A stretch of 64,000 nucleotides of DNA from Leptolyngbya sp. NIES-2104 (lineage in GTDB: Bacteria; Cyanobacteriota; Cyanobacteriia; Leptolyngbyales; Leptolyngbyaceae). Location of the stretch: the NCBI RefSeq assembly GCF_001485215.1, contig NZ_BBWW01000002.1, positions 159,564 through 223,563 on the forward strand, given 5' to 3'. Positions 8,775 through 17,879 of this stretch are shown one piece after another (the stretch's first letter is position 1; every line of letters begins with the position of its first letter). Below the pieces are notes generated by a model. It did no database searches. It worked only from the letters and a program-made list of their open reading frames with translations, and had not been told where the DNA came from. Both the position numbers and the translations under genes were made by a program.

Positions 8775-9656
8775 ATGCAACCCATTCAAAAGACGTTGAG
8801 CAACGCATTCTCACTTTGCGTTCCCACTCTATTCTTAGTTCAAATTGCGAATGCAACTGTTGTTCGGAATGTCTCAAGCGATCAAGCGCAAGGGATTACT
8901 GGAGAAGCAATTAGCGTTGATGTTGCGCCCGGAGTTGGACTCAACATTAGTTTTATTCAGACAGGCGAATTCGTGAAAAAAGCCTGGATTGATGATCCTT
9001 CTCGCATTACCTTGAGCTTTGACGGAACGCTGTGCCAAACGATTTCTCAAGGACAAGAATGCAGCAGTGATCAAGGCGCAACCGTTGTTCACCTGCGACA
9101 GATTCGCCCGATCGATTTTCCCGATTTACCTCGTAGCAGCACCAATGGCACACTGCTCACACTGATTACAGAAGGGACTGAGGGACGAAAACTTTACCAG
9201 TTTCGAGTGCGCCCAGTCGCACGAGAACCCAAGTACACCACGATCGCAGTAAGTCCGATTGTGAATCGATCGACTACAATGGCAATCAGCCCAGAACCTC
9301 AACTCGCTCAGTTACCTGAAGCTTCTGTAGCGACTGCTGTGGGTGTTGAGCCTATGATAAAAGCTCCAGTTCCGGTAATAGTAGCTCCTCCTCAAATGTC
9401 ATCCGTAAAAACTCAATCTTCTGAGTTAGCGACAAATCAAGAGCTACCTCAATTCAATTCTTCGCAATCAGAGCTTCCTGATTTAGCAATCCCACAAGCC
9501 ACTTGGCGCAATCGCATCGTGCCTGTCATCATTTCACCTCCAGCTAACCAATCTCTAGAAGCATTAACGACATCGGCACCAGAGCAATCATCAACGATGC
9601 AGGAATGGGCACAGAACCTTTCCTCAAGCAATTATTTCCAGCAGCTACAGCAATAA
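8775..9656 (+). CDS. VirB9/TraK-like T4SS outer-membrane protein
   Basis: A 293-residue exported protein. It has a signal peptide (residues 1-28, cleavage probably after NATV or ANA), then a beta-rich domain with GVGLNISFIQTGEFVKKAWIDDPSRITLSFDG. That matches the VirB9/TrbG/TraK N-terminal domain with its conserved [YF]xxG..V.... . A Pro/Ser-rich linker and a short helical tail follow. VirB9 normally pairs with VirB10 in the outer-membrane core complex, and the gene lies directly after virB10. The order virB10-virB9 is reversed compared with the classical operon. Confidence 0.65.
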   Translation: MQPIQKTLSNAFSLCVPTLFLVQIANATVVRNVSSDQAQGITGEAISVDVAPGVGLNISFIQTGEFVKKAWIDDPSRITLSFDGTLCQTISQGQECSSDQGATVVHLRQIRPIDFPDLPRSSTNGTLLTLITEGTEGRKLYQFRVRPVAREPKYTTIAVSPIVNRSTTMAISPEPQLAQLPEASVATAVGVEPMIKAPVPVIVAPPQMSSVKTQSSELATNQELPQFNSSQSELPDLAIPQATWRNRIVPVIISPPANQSLEALTTSAPEQSSTMQEWAQNLSSSNYFQQLQQ

Positions 9657-9712
9657 AGCTGAGATTTTCGCTGATATCTGAATTCACTGCGCTTATTGAT
9701 GCGTCTAGAGTC

Positions 9713-12028
9713 ATGGCACTGCGTACACTCTACCGATTTTTAGTTGCTTTACTATTTATCATCAGTTTCGTACTGATAACGCTGAGTTCGATTCCGTGGG
9801 CATCACGTAAATCTGTGCAAGCGTTTGAAACTTCTCCGCCAGTGTCTACCCTGTCCTACACAATGGGAACTCAGACCGCACAGACACCGGATTGGAATCG
9901 CATTCAGTTTAAGACACTGCCTGCGATTCAAGAACCAGGGTGGATTAAACTTCCTGCCAATCTAATCAAGCAGTTAGGCTATGATCCATCACGTACTTGG
10001 GCAGCAGGTCAAACTCCAGATCAGTTTGTCATGTTGGGAGATGTTCAGGATGCGTTTCATCTTGAGCAATTCAATTTACAGCAGATTTCTCAACTGAGTC
10101 GGAGCGCGATCGACACGCTAAACCTGAACGATTTTGGCATGAGCCAATGGCAAACTCCAAAGTCACTTGTTGAAGCGATTCCTGCGATCGCGGATCTTCC
10201 ACTCAACCAGGTCAAACCATTACAAGATCTGTGGGCAAAACAAGGAGGAGGAACATTCGGAGGAAATACTTTAGCACAACTGGTCGAGCGCGTCCCTACC
10301 TTTGCTGCAATGCCATTAGGTAAAAATCTTGATCTTGCTCAGTACTCGATCAATTCAATTCCAAAGCTCGCGCTCACGCCGTTATCACAGTTCAAAGGTT
10401 GGCAGCGTAGCTTTGTCGAACAAGTACCGGGGCTAAATCAAGTTCCGTTTAGTCAGTTTCCTCAATCGCCTGCGAACGGCGTTGGAATTGCAGCGATCGC
10501 AGATGTCGTTTGGAGTGCTGCCGAGCATGGTGATCCGAAAGTCAAAGCAGATTCATTCGTTACTGGAAGTGCCTTAAAGACTGGGGCAACGGCTCCGGTC
10601 GCCTGTGAAGCGGGGAAGCCTTGCTCCTACATGGAATTGAGTGATTTAACCGGACAAGCTGGCGCGATGCACGGAAAACGCTGGGCATCGGGGGCAACTC
10701 AGCGCGTCAAAGGTGGCTATGGATTTTTAGCAAAAGTGAATGGAGGATGGGAACCGACTGGGCGACTTGTGTACGGTCCCGCTTTCAAAGTGGTGATGAC
10801 CAAGGCAAATGAAGCGAAAGGGCAAGCAGATTTTGGCTTGTATTTGCGGGCTTGTGTGCATGGAATCGTAGATTTAGGCTGTACGCCTTACTTTATTGGT
10901 CCAGTTCCCTGGATTCCAGTACGGGAAAAGGGATTAGTAATTGTTGCTGGCAAGAATGCCCCACCTGTCAAAGTTCCATCAGAGTTTCAGAATCAGATTA
11001 GCGCGATCGAGGGGCAGTACAACGCGATCGCGAATCCAGGCGGCGCAATCGATGATTGTGGAGGTGGTACAGTCAGTGGCGAAGCGGTAAATCGGGCGAT
11101 CGCAGCAGCTCCATCGGGCGATCGTCCCTACGCTCAAAAAGTGATTCCATTAGTGCTTGCAGATGCCAAACGCTACGGCGTAACTGACCCAGCGCAAGTC
11201 GCTTATATTTTGGCGACTGCACAAGCAGAAGTAAACTTCAATCCGCGCGATGAAGATGACGATTACTCTCGCTCTGGAGCCTGCGGAAACTATTGTGGAC
11301 GTGGACTGGTGCAACTCACTCATATTGAGAACTATGAGCGTGCTGGAAAAGCGATCGGAGTAGATTTAGTGAATCAGCCTCAACTTGCCAACCGTCCTGA
11401 TATTGCCTCGAAAATTATGGTGATGGGAATGCGCGATGGCTGGTTTACAGGCGCTGGATTAGGTAGCTATATTCGCGGTGGTTCGGCAAACTTTGGTGGA
11501 GCGCGGCAGATTGTCAATGATGGCGATCGCTCTGGTGAAATTGCTCAATATGCTCAACGCTACTACGAGGCAATTCGTGGGACTAACATTTCAACATTGT
11601 CAGAGAAACCGGGTCAGGAGTGTTCAATCAAAGCGAAAGGTGCGACCGCTCAGAAGATCGCTCAGGCTGTAAGTCGATCGGTTGGAGAAAGTACAGCCGC
11701 TGGACCTGGCGGCGGCAATGTCGCCTGTGCGTGGGAAGTCAATCGCGTTTTGGCAAAAGCGGGAATTCCCTCGATCGATGGGGACTCTGTGCCCAATATG
11801 GTCGCAGTTTTAGAGTCTGGACGAGGGCAACGAATTAATCCGGCACAAGCAGGTCCCGGTGACATTGTGATTGCTCACGACATGGAGCATGTTGGGATTT
11901 GCATCGATCAAGGCTGTAATCGAGTCATGTCGAATTCAAGTAGTCGAAAACAGTTTAGCTGGCAGTCCGATCGCGATTTTGATGGATTTTATGGAGGAGC
12001 GAGTCATGGCATTTATCGAGTCAAATAG
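9713..12028 (+). CDS. Exported bifunctional peptidoglycan hydrolase (VirB1-like role)
   Basis: A 771-residue protein from the ATG at 9713, where a membrane or signal helix starts (LYRFLVALLFIISFVLITL). The longer reading frame from 9605 would overlap the previous gene, so it is not preferred. A long N-terminal region is not recognised. Then comes a lysozyme/chitinase-like domain (about residues 460-640) with GRGLVQLTHIENYERAGKAIGVDL and ASKIMVMGMRDGWFTG, as in GH19-like phage muramidases; the glutamate in AQAEVNFNP is the likely catalytic one. The C-terminal ~110 residues resemble NlpC/P60 or CHAP amidases, with Cys in VACAWEVN and His in EHVGICID. It would open the cell wall for the T4SS. 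Confidence 0.75.
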   Translation: MALRTLYRFLVALLFIISFVLITLSSIPWASRKSVQAFETSPPVSTLSYTMGTQTAQTPDWNRIQFKTLPAIQEPGWIKLPANLIKQLGYDPSRTWAAGQTPDQFVMLGDVQDAFHLEQFNLQQISQLSRSAIDTLNLNDFGMSQWQTPKSLVEAIPAIADLPLNQVKPLQDLWAKQGGGTFGGNTLAQLVERVPTFAAMPLGKNLDLAQYSINSIPKLALTPLSQFKGWQRSFVEQVPGLNQVPFSQFPQSPANGVGIAAIADVVWSAAEHGDPKVKADSFVTGSALKTGATAPVACEAGKPCSYMELSDLTGQAGAMHGKRWASGATQRVKGGYGFLAKVNGGWEPTGRLVYGPAFKVVMTKANEAKGQADFGLYLRACVHGIVDLGCTPYFIGPVPWIPVREKGLVIVAGKNAPPVKVPSEFQNQISAIEGQYNAIANPGGAIDDCGGGTVSGEAVNRAIAAAPSGDRPYAQKVIPLVLADAKRYGVTDPAQVAYILATAQAEVNFNPRDEDDDYSRSGACGNYCGRGLVQLTHIENYERAGKAIGVDLVNQPQLANRPDIASKIMVMGMRDGWFTGAGLGSYIRGGSANFGGARQIVNDGDRSGEIAQYAQRYYEAIRGTNISTLSEKPGQECSIKAKGATAQKIAQAVSRSVGESTAAGPGGGNVACAWEVNRVLAKAGIPSIDGDSVPNMVAVLESGRGQRINPAQAGPGDIVIAHDMEHVGICIDQGCNRVMSNSSSRKQFSWQSDRDFDGFYGGASHGIYRVK

Positions 12029-12458
12029 ACTGCGATTTTACACACAGATCAAAGCCTTATTGCTTTCAAGCAGCAGCCTCTTTTTGATCGGTCTCATTGG
12101 CTGGAACAGCCTCGTTACGCCTGTCTTTGCTCAACCTGTGATCTCACCAACGGTACAAGCAGTTCAGCAAGCCTTACAGAAGGATATGGACTATCCGAGT
12201 AAAGCTCGATCTCAATTTGGAGTCGGGCAGGTGACAAAAGTAGCGGTGCTTCCACCTCATGCGATGGCGACTTGGACTTGGGGACCGACAGGCGGTTGGG
12301 CAATTTTGATTCAGCGGAATAACAAATGGCAAGTCATTACGCGCCGCGACGACTGGATCGGATTACGATCTGTCGTCAAGTTAGGAATTCCACAGCCCGT
12401 TGCAATTCAATTACTCGATCAGATTATTCCAGATTGGCGATCGCTACCGTCTGAGTAG
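12006..12458 (+). CDS. Small exported protein of the transfer operon
   Basis: A 150-residue protein starting at an ATG with a strong GGAGG eight bases upstream and overlapping the previous gene by 23 bases. It has a signal-type hydrophobic segment (residues ~16-38, ending VFAQP), so it is probably exported. The mature part contains a WTWGPTGGWAILIQRNNKWQ stretch suggestive of a small beta-sandwich. I do not recognise the family. Its place in the transfer operon, coupled to the wall hydrolase, suggests a role at the cell wall or in the channel. Confidence 0.75.
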   Translation: MAFIESNRLRFYTQIKALLLSSSSLFLIGLIGWNSLVTPVFAQPVISPTVQAVQQALQKDMDYPSKARSQFGVGQVTKVAVLPPHAMATWTWGPTGGWAILIQRNNKWQVITRRDDWIGLRSVVKLGIPQPVAIQLLDQIIPDWRSLPSE

Positions 12459-12470
12459 GAAAACATAACG

Positions 12471-13097
12471 ATGAGAACTATCTACTGTTATCAACGAATC
12501 AAAAATCAGATTTGGAAATGGGGATGCTGTGCGATCGTCATGTTTCTCCTATGGGCAGCAACACCTCCGATCGCTGGAGCAACTCTGCTTCAAGTTCCAG
12601 TTGAGATCGCGCAACTACAATCTACTACATCTATTTTTGAGTCGATTCTAGAACCCTTGCGTCGAACCAAAATCCCACTGCGCTTACCTACTCAAATTTC
12701 GCTCAAACTTCCAATTCACGCAGTTCTATGGAATGCCTCTAGTCAGAGCTATCAAATTGCACTCACGACCCGTCCTGATTGTCGATCGAACTATTGTCGC
12801 AATGGATTGATCAGCGCCGAAAAACTGCTGTCGAATACGCCTTCCATCAAGTCAGAATACGCATTCTTGAACGATCCAGCCTTTCGTCCAATTGAGCGAT
12901 CGCCTGATCCTTTTGGATCGATCTCATTAGCAAGCGGAATTCAAGGCTTTTTTGTCCCTTGGGTGCTGGGTGCAAATTACAGCGATGCCAAAGTAATTTG
13001 GGAGCAATCCGGCTACCGCTACACGGTTAGTCTCAAAAAGGGCGATCGCCAAACTTTGATCGACATGGCGAACTCTGCCATCAACTCATCACCTTGA
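12471..13097 (+). CDS. Exported protein of unknown function in the transfer operon
   Basis: A 208-residue protein with a signal peptide (residues ~16-37, with a MFLLWAATPPIAGA core). The mature domain has two nearby cysteines (CRSNYC), which may form a disulphide, and ends in a strand-rich region with AKVIWEQSGYRYTVSLKKG. No named family is recognised. It starts 12 bases after the preceding small exported protein and four bases before the coupling-protein gene, so it is part of the same transcript. The exported Cys pair suits a periplasmic component. Confidence 0.75.
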   Translation: MRTIYCYQRIKNQIWKWGCCAIVMFLLWAATPPIAGATLLQVPVEIAQLQSTTSIFESILEPLRRTKIPLRLPTQISLKLPIHAVLWNASSQSYQIALTTRPDCRSNYCRNGLISAEKLLSNTPSIKSEYAFLNDPAFRPIERSPDPFGSISLASGIQGFFVPWVLGANYSDAKVIWEQSGYRYTVSLKKGDRQTLIDMANSAINSSP

Positions 13098-13101
13098 CCT
13101 T

Positions 13102-14913
13102 ATGCCGACTCAGCCAAGCCCCAAAATCAATCATTCAATGCCTTCACAAGCCACTACAGTACAGCCGCGATCGCTGTCTCAAGATGCTTTAAGCGGACTA
13201 GCTCCCCTGCTTCGCTGGGACAGTGGAGGATTGTTGTTGGGATGCCTTGTTTTGGCGCTTCTGATGGCGATCGGCGGGCGGAAAAAGCACCTTGTCTTTG
13301 GACGCAAAGCAGGGGTGTGGGAAAAACTATCTGCTACACGCCGCGCAGAACAACAAATGCGGAAGCGCCAGCACAATCGCGTCACGCTCTACGTTGGCAC
13401 GCCCCGCAATCGTGGACTTACAGCACAACTGACAACCCTAATGGGGCAACCTCCCACGCTGTATGTTCCCAATGCGAATGAAGGGATTACCGTTTGCGGT
13501 GGACCCGGAAAAGGAAAAAGTTATGCGTCGATCGATCCCTTGATCCGATCATCCTTGGATCAAGGCTTTCCCACGATGATCTATGACTACAAAGGTGAGC
13601 AGCTCCGACGGCACGTTGCTTATGCTGTGAGCAAAGGCTATGAAGTCGCAGTCTTCGCCCCTGGATTTGACTATAGCTCGGTTTGCAACCCGCTCGATTT
13701 TCTCGAAGATGAAGCAGATTCTACGATGGCAAAACAGTTCGCGATCACGATGAATCGCAACTCAAAAGCGGGGGAAGCTTCTGGCAAGCAGGATGAATAT
13801 TTTAAGCAGGCTGGAGACTTATTGGTGCAAGCAGTATTAATGCTGGCAAAAGGAACGCCCTATCAAGACTTGACAATGGTCTGGGCAATTCTAAGCTGTC
13901 CAGATTTAGCTCGACGAATGTTAGATGCTCAGGCTCATGGCGAACTGGATGTCTGGGCATCAATTAGCGCAACTGCATTAACTTCGGTCGCTCATGCGGA
14001 ACAAACAGGCGGAGGCATTATTAGTACAGCCGTCGCGACTTTTGCACCGCTGATTGATAAAAAATTTCTCACCTGTCTTTGTGGTAAAACTACGCTACCG
14101 ATCGATTTAGTCGGTAAGCGCCTGGTTGTCTTCCAGTTAGATCAGCGGACTCGTGATGTCGTTGCTCCGATCGTCGCAACCATCCTCAATCTGCTAGTCG
14201 TTCGCAATCTCTCTGAACGCCGCAAAGAGCCACTGGTTCTTGCAATGGATGAATTTCCGACTTTGTATCTGCAAGCGATCGTGCAATGGGCAAATGAATA
14301 CCGCGAAAATGGACTAGCTTTAATCTTGGGCTATCAGAACTACGCACAGCTAGAAAATAAATACGGCAAAGAAATGACTCAAAGCATTCTTGCTGCTTGT
14401 GCAACTCAATTTATCTTTAATCCGCAGCATGAGGAAAGCGCTCAACGCTACTCGAAATACTTTGGTGAGGAAGAGGTAATTATTCGTGCTAGAAGTCGCA
14501 ATCACGGTAAAAGCTCAGGAACCTCTCAATCCGAGCAGTATCACAAACGTCCTTTGTTCGATGCAAGGTTTTTACTAACTTTGCCACGCGGAAAATGTGT
14601 GTTCGTTAATCCAGCTTATCAAGGTTCCGGTGAAGCCGCGATTCCTTTTTGTCTTGAAGTCAAGATTCCCCAATTCGACGATGCGGCTCAACAGTGGAGT
14701 GAAGAAAAATGGGATACGAAAGTACGGAGGCGCCTTGTCGATCGCGCCATTCGTACCCAAACAAATTGGACACCTGATGCAATGAAATCACAATTGAAAG
14801 AGCGGTTTGAGTTTGTCGATCAAATCTTACTTCCAATGTTAGAAAGTAGTTCATCGATCGATTCCGTTGAAAAGTACGAAAGCACGACGTTTGAAGAGCT
14901 TGCAAATTGGTAA
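13102..14913 (+). CDS. virD4: VirD4/TraG type IV coupling protein
   Basis: A 603-residue coupling ATPase that recruits the relaxase-DNA complex to the channel. Residues ~35-58 form one membrane helix. The P-loop GGPGKGKS is at ~133-140, followed by MIYDYKGEQLRRHVAYA, a typical VirD4/TraG-family segment. The Walker B LVLAMDEFP lies near residue 380. RENGLALILGYQNYAQLENKYG resembles the sensor motif (xxxQSxxQLxxxYG) of the family, with QN in place of the usual QS. The length is normal. It starts four bases after the previous gene. Confidence 0.88.
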   Translation: MPTQPSPKINHSMPSQATTVQPRSLSQDALSGLAPLLRWDSGGLLLGCLVLALLMAIGGRKKHLVFGRKAGVWEKLSATRRAEQQMRKRQHNRVTLYVGTPRNRGLTAQLTTLMGQPPTLYVPNANEGITVCGGPGKGKSYASIDPLIRSSLDQGFPTMIYDYKGEQLRRHVAYAVSKGYEVAVFAPGFDYSSVCNPLDFLEDEADSTMAKQFAITMNRNSKAGEASGKQDEYFKQAGDLLVQAVLMLAKGTPYQDLTMVWAILSCPDLARRMLDAQAHGELDVWASISATALTSVAHAEQTGGGIISTAVATFAPLIDKKFLTCLCGKTTLPIDLVGKRLVVFQLDQRTRDVVAPIVATILNLLVVRNLSERRKEPLVLAMDEFPTLYLQAIVQWANEYRENGLALILGYQNYAQLENKYGKEMTQSILAACATQFIFNPQHEESAQRYSKYFGEEEVIIRARSRNHGKSSGTSQSEQYHKRPLFDARFLLTLPRGKCVFVNPAYQGSGEAAIPFCLEVKIPQFDDAAQQWSEEKWDTKVRRRLVDRAIRTQTNWTPDAMKSQLKERFEFVDQILLPMLESSSSIDSVEKYESTTFEELANW

Positions 14914-14935
14914 ATGCTTTTGGAGAGGTTAAATT

Positions 14936-15403
14936 ATGCCGCTATCATCCGATGATTTATCTTCAGTTCATAGTGACGCTCAAGGCGTTGGCGTAGAAAT
15001 GGCACAAGCAGGAACGCAGCTTTTACGCGATGGAGTCGAAGCATATGCACGATTGCGAAACCAACCCCACTCGCTGAAAGTAGAGACGATTCCGCCCGAT
15101 CACACTGTTGCCCTACCGTATGAGTACTATCAACGCGGACTCCAAGGCTCTCGTCTGCAAATCGATTTAGGCACTTCACAACGCGCTTTGAATCATCACC
15201 CGCCCGCACTCGTTGGGCAAATGCTCACCAACTCTCCGCAAGTTCAAGCGATCGCAAAAAACCAAGGTTCAGCAGCGGCTCAAACCTATATATCGCTTGT
15301 GATTCAACGGGCTGAGGCAAATCATCACCGTCAGGCTTCAGGACTGTCACCTGCTGAACGATCAATGCAGCGGCAGCCCTCTCAAAGACCCCCACAGAGA
15401 TAG
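14936..15403 (+). CDS. Small plasmid protein with the shared C-terminal helical module
   Basis: A 155-residue protein with GGAGAGG nine bases upstream of the ATG. The N-terminal third is acidic and helical. Residues ~82-125 (from RALNHHPPALVGQMLTNSP to YISLVIQRAE) align with C-terminal parts of three other proteins in this window: the gene at 15840, the gene at 30330 and the relaxase. A Gln- and Pro-rich tail follows. No signal peptide. The function is unknown; the shared module next to the coupling protein suggests a DNA-processing accessory or relaxosome partner. Confidence 0.75.
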   Translation: MPLSSDDLSSVHSDAQGVGVEMAQAGTQLLRDGVEAYARLRNQPHSLKVETIPPDHTVALPYEYYQRGLQGSRLQIDLGTSQRALNHHPPALVGQMLTNSPQVQAIAKNQGSAAAQTYISLVIQRAEANHHRQASGLSPAERSMQRQPSQRPPQR

Positions 15404-15409
15404 ACAATT

Positions 15410-15823
15410 ATGGTTCACTCCCTGACTCCAGCTCAACACCAATTTATCGAGCAAACGCTGCCACCAGAAATTGCGTCACTTCGCGATCTCTATCCCAACA
15501 CTATCTACGAAGTTGCTTCAGTTTGGCACTATCCTGCATTTCCGGTGGGGTATCAACCCAATCTTATCGAAGTGTACTACACCGATAATGACGGCACAGA
15601 CTCACCGGATCTGGTCATCGAGCAAGGTTATCTCAGTGGAATGCGGCTACAAATCGAAGAGTCTCCCTGCAACGTGATTCAGCTTGAAATCGATGGGCAG
15701 TGGGCATTTATTCAAATTGGCTCTCAAATTGTTCTCGATCGCATATCGGGACGAATGATTTTGCCAGAGGTGCTAGTCGATGCGGCACAGTTGGCAGCTT
15801 CTTTTATTCACGCGATCGCATAG
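15410..15823 (+). CDS. Hypothetical protein of the transfer operon
   Basis: A 137-residue soluble protein, acidic overall and strand-rich in the middle (YQPNLIEVYYTDNDGTDSP, then GQWAFIQIGSQIVLD). It has no signal peptide and no membrane segment. It begins six bases after its upstream neighbour and ends 16 bases before the next gene, so it is co-transcribed. I do not recognise the family. Confidence 0.7.
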   Translation: MVHSLTPAQHQFIEQTLPPEIASLRDLYPNTIYEVASVWHYPAFPVGYQPNLIEVYYTDNDGTDSPDLVIEQGYLSGMRLQIEESPCNVIQLEIDGQWAFIQIGSQIVLDRISGRMILPEVLVDAAQLAASFIHAIA

Positions 15824-15839
15824 TTCTGGAAAAATCATC

Positions 15840-17096
15840 ATGTCTGGAAACTCAAATTCTGCCACGCCGACTACAGTTCTTGAACATCCAGTTCAACCCA
15901 TTCCCACAACCGAAGTTGCCCGCCTTACGCCTGACCAGCAGACAAATTTCACCCAACTATTGCAACGAATTCGACAACAGGCAGTGCTTGCTGGCTATCT
16001 TGATACTTACGCCCCGATCGTCATTCGACATGGGAACCAGCGTCTTTTTGAGGCAGTAGCCGGAGAAGCACCTCGCGTCGATCGCATGGAGCCAGAACAC
16101 CTCGCGCTCTTGCAGGCAGCATTAGAACGTCCAGAGAGCATTCGAGGAACCGTCAAGATTTTAATTGGCGATCGCGAAGTGTACCGCGTTCAAGAGGGGG
16201 AAGTAAAAACAGACTTGTTGGGATTAGCAGCCCAAGCACAATCCGCTCCGCTCAATCCTCATGCTGCTTCCCCTTCAGCAGAGCCTCAACAATCGTCCAA
16301 TTCATTGCCAAATTCACAAACACAGCAGTCAAATGGGCACCATTCTGGGTCGTCCTCAGAAAATTCTGAGCTAACTCAGCAAAGCTTGATGAACGGAAAA
16401 AGTCAGGCTCAGCAAAGCACGAAAGAGATCGAACCGTCTGCCAATTCTGCTCCTGATCTTGAACGATTGAGATCGCAAATCGAGCAGCTAGAAAACCGTA
16501 TTCAACAGTTGAACCATCAATTGCAGTCGGTTCAATCGGCCCCGGCGCGATGGGTTGCCACAACAGAACAGAACTTGCAGTCCTGGGCGCGATCGGTGAA
16601 ACGAGCGATCGCAGAACCGATGGTTCGATCGATGGAAGTTGGGTTACGTCAGATGGTGAAGCTGTTCGGCGAGACGCGAGCAGATGGCTCAATTTCTTAT
16701 GACTCAAAGCGAGATCAACGTTACGTGATCGATGGAAATCACATTGCTGTGTCAGGTCGGGAAACTGGGCAGAATTCAACTCAAACGGCGGCTGTCAATC
16801 AAACTCCTGCGGATCTTTGGAATCAATACACGCAAGGAAGTCAGGGATCGCCCAGTCAAGTTACGATGCAGGTGGCGCGGCAGGCATTGAGCGATCGCAT
16901 TTCAGCAAAGGACGTGATGCAAATGTTGCGCTCTGACCCTCAGTACCAAAAGATTGAATCACAGCAGGGATCTCAAGCAGCACACCGATACGTGGAACTG
17001 GTGGTTGGTCGCGCAAGTTATCAAGTTCTTCAGAATCTTGCAAAAGAAAATTCACAAACCTCACAGCAACCTCGATCAATTCCTCGGCAACTGTAA
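15840..17096 (+). CDS. Large plasmid protein with coiled coil and shared C-terminal helical module
   Basis: A 418-residue soluble protein read from the ATG at 15840; a longer frame would overlap the previous gene. The N-terminal ~130 residues look folded. They are followed by a Ser/Gln-rich linker (~140-205), a coiled coil (~206-240, LRSQIEQLENRIQQLNHQLQ) and a basic amphipathic stretch. Residues ~343-400 carry the module also found in three other proteins here (ARQALSDRISAKDVMQMLRS, ending YVELVVGRA). It is the last gene of the transfer operon. A role as a relaxosome or coupling-protein partner is inferred from the shared module only. Confidence 0.75.
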   Translation: MSGNSNSATPTTVLEHPVQPIPTTEVARLTPDQQTNFTQLLQRIRQQAVLAGYLDTYAPIVIRHGNQRLFEAVAGEAPRVDRMEPEHLALLQAALERPESIRGTVKILIGDREVYRVQEGEVKTDLLGLAAQAQSAPLNPHAASPSAEPQQSSNSLPNSQTQQSNGHHSGSSSENSELTQQSLMNGKSQAQQSTKEIEPSANSAPDLERLRSQIEQLENRIQQLNHQLQSVQSAPARWVATTEQNLQSWARSVKRAIAEPMVRSMEVGLRQMVKLFGETRADGSISYDSKRDQRYVIDGNHIAVSGRETGQNSTQTAAVNQTPADLWNQYTQGSQGSPSQVTMQVARQALSDRISAKDVMQMLRSDPQYQKIESQQGSQAAHRYVELVVGRASYQVLQNLAKENSQTSQQPRSIPRQL

Positions 17097-17117
17097 CTCT
17101 TTATGTCCCTGCTGCTT

Positions 17118-17612
17118 TCAGGGTTGAGCTTCCCTTGCTTGCAGTAGGATTTGTGTGTAGAGTGCTGAACTGACTCTAAAGGCGGCTTGCTGCATCAGAG
17201 CATCCAAGATGGGTTGAACTTGTGGAATCAGTTGGCGTTGCTTTGCAACCAGTAGAACGCCGAGAATTCCGATAATTGGGATGCCTAGTTTTGCCGCTTC
17301 TTGTCTGCCTCTGCGCTCATCAATTAGAAGTTCATCGGCTTGTTGTTCTAATGCCAGCACGATTGCATGGGATTCGCCTGGATCAAGTTTTTGATCTTGC
17401 TGTAGGGTGTTTGCCATTGCGAGATTGACGATCGCTTTTGTTTCAATCCAATCGAGTGACAAAACTGCTTGAATTTCAGGACGTGAGGCATTGCTGAGTT
17501 CTTGTGCAACGACATCGGGAATCAGAACTTTGCCATAAATGCTCTGAAGTAGCCAAAGATGATTGACGATCGCTAAGTTGCCAATTGCGGAGGTGTCACT
17601 GACGATGATCAT
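17118..17612 (-). CDS. DUF3368-type PIN-domain toxin
   Basis: A 164-residue PIN-like ribonuclease toxin of the DUF3368 family. The PIN acidic residues are visible: D in IVSDTSAIGNLA near the start, E in the VVAQEL segment, the DPGESHAIVLAL stretch and DERRGRQEAAKLG. The gene overlaps the upstream UPF0175 antitoxin gene by four bases (ATGA), the standard antitoxin-toxin coupling. DUF3368 and UPF0175 genes are very often paired in cyanobacteria, so this is probably a functional toxin-antitoxin unit that would stabilise the plasmid. Confidence 0.85.
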   Translation of the reverse strand: MIIVSDTSAIGNLAIVNHLWLLQSIYGKVLIPDVVAQELSNASRPEIQAVLSLDWIETKAIVNLAMANTLQQDQKLDPGESHAIVLALEQQADELLIDERRGRQEAAKLGIPIIGILGVLLVAKQRQLIPQVQPILDALMQQAAFRVSSALYTQILLQAREAQP

Positions 17613-17848
17613 AGCCAGCCGCGTTCTTGTAGGTGTTGCACGTCCTGTTGAAATTCTTCGACATCGTAATGAATACAGATGCCGCGATCGCTAATCAGCT
17701 TTTGGAAGTCCATGACGTGCATTGCTGCGATTTTGCTGGCACTGCCAAGAGTAACGCGATCTTGCTGGAAAAGCGCGATCGCGAGTTCGGTGCGAAGGTC
17801 GGCTTCGGTGAATTGAAGAGAGTCGGGAAGGTCGATCGTGATTTGCAT
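17609..17848 (-). CDS. UPF0175 antitoxin paired with the PIN toxin
   Basis: A 79-residue protein starting MQITIDLPDSLQ, with a helix-turn-helix-like core (LAIALFQQDRVTLGSASKIAAM) and an LISDRGICIHYDVEEFQQD tail. This is the classical UPF0175 layout; these proteins are the antitoxin partners of DUF3368 PIN toxins. The ATG at 17848 is preferred to longer frames because it begins exactly at the family's conserved start. It overlaps the toxin gene by four bases. Confidence 0.85.
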   Translation of the reverse strand: MQITIDLPDSLQFTEADLRTELAIALFQQDRVTLGSASKIAAMHVMDFQKLISDRGICIHYDVEEFQQDVQHLQERGWL

Positions 17849-17879
17849 GGGTCGAATAGTGAGAAGGGATGATTTGATT

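Noticed and set aside
16252-16779. Reverse-strand 175-codon frame inside the coiled-coil gene
   Set aside because: Shadow of the Ser/Gln-rich linker; the + strand gene has coherent domains and the frame has no supporting signals.
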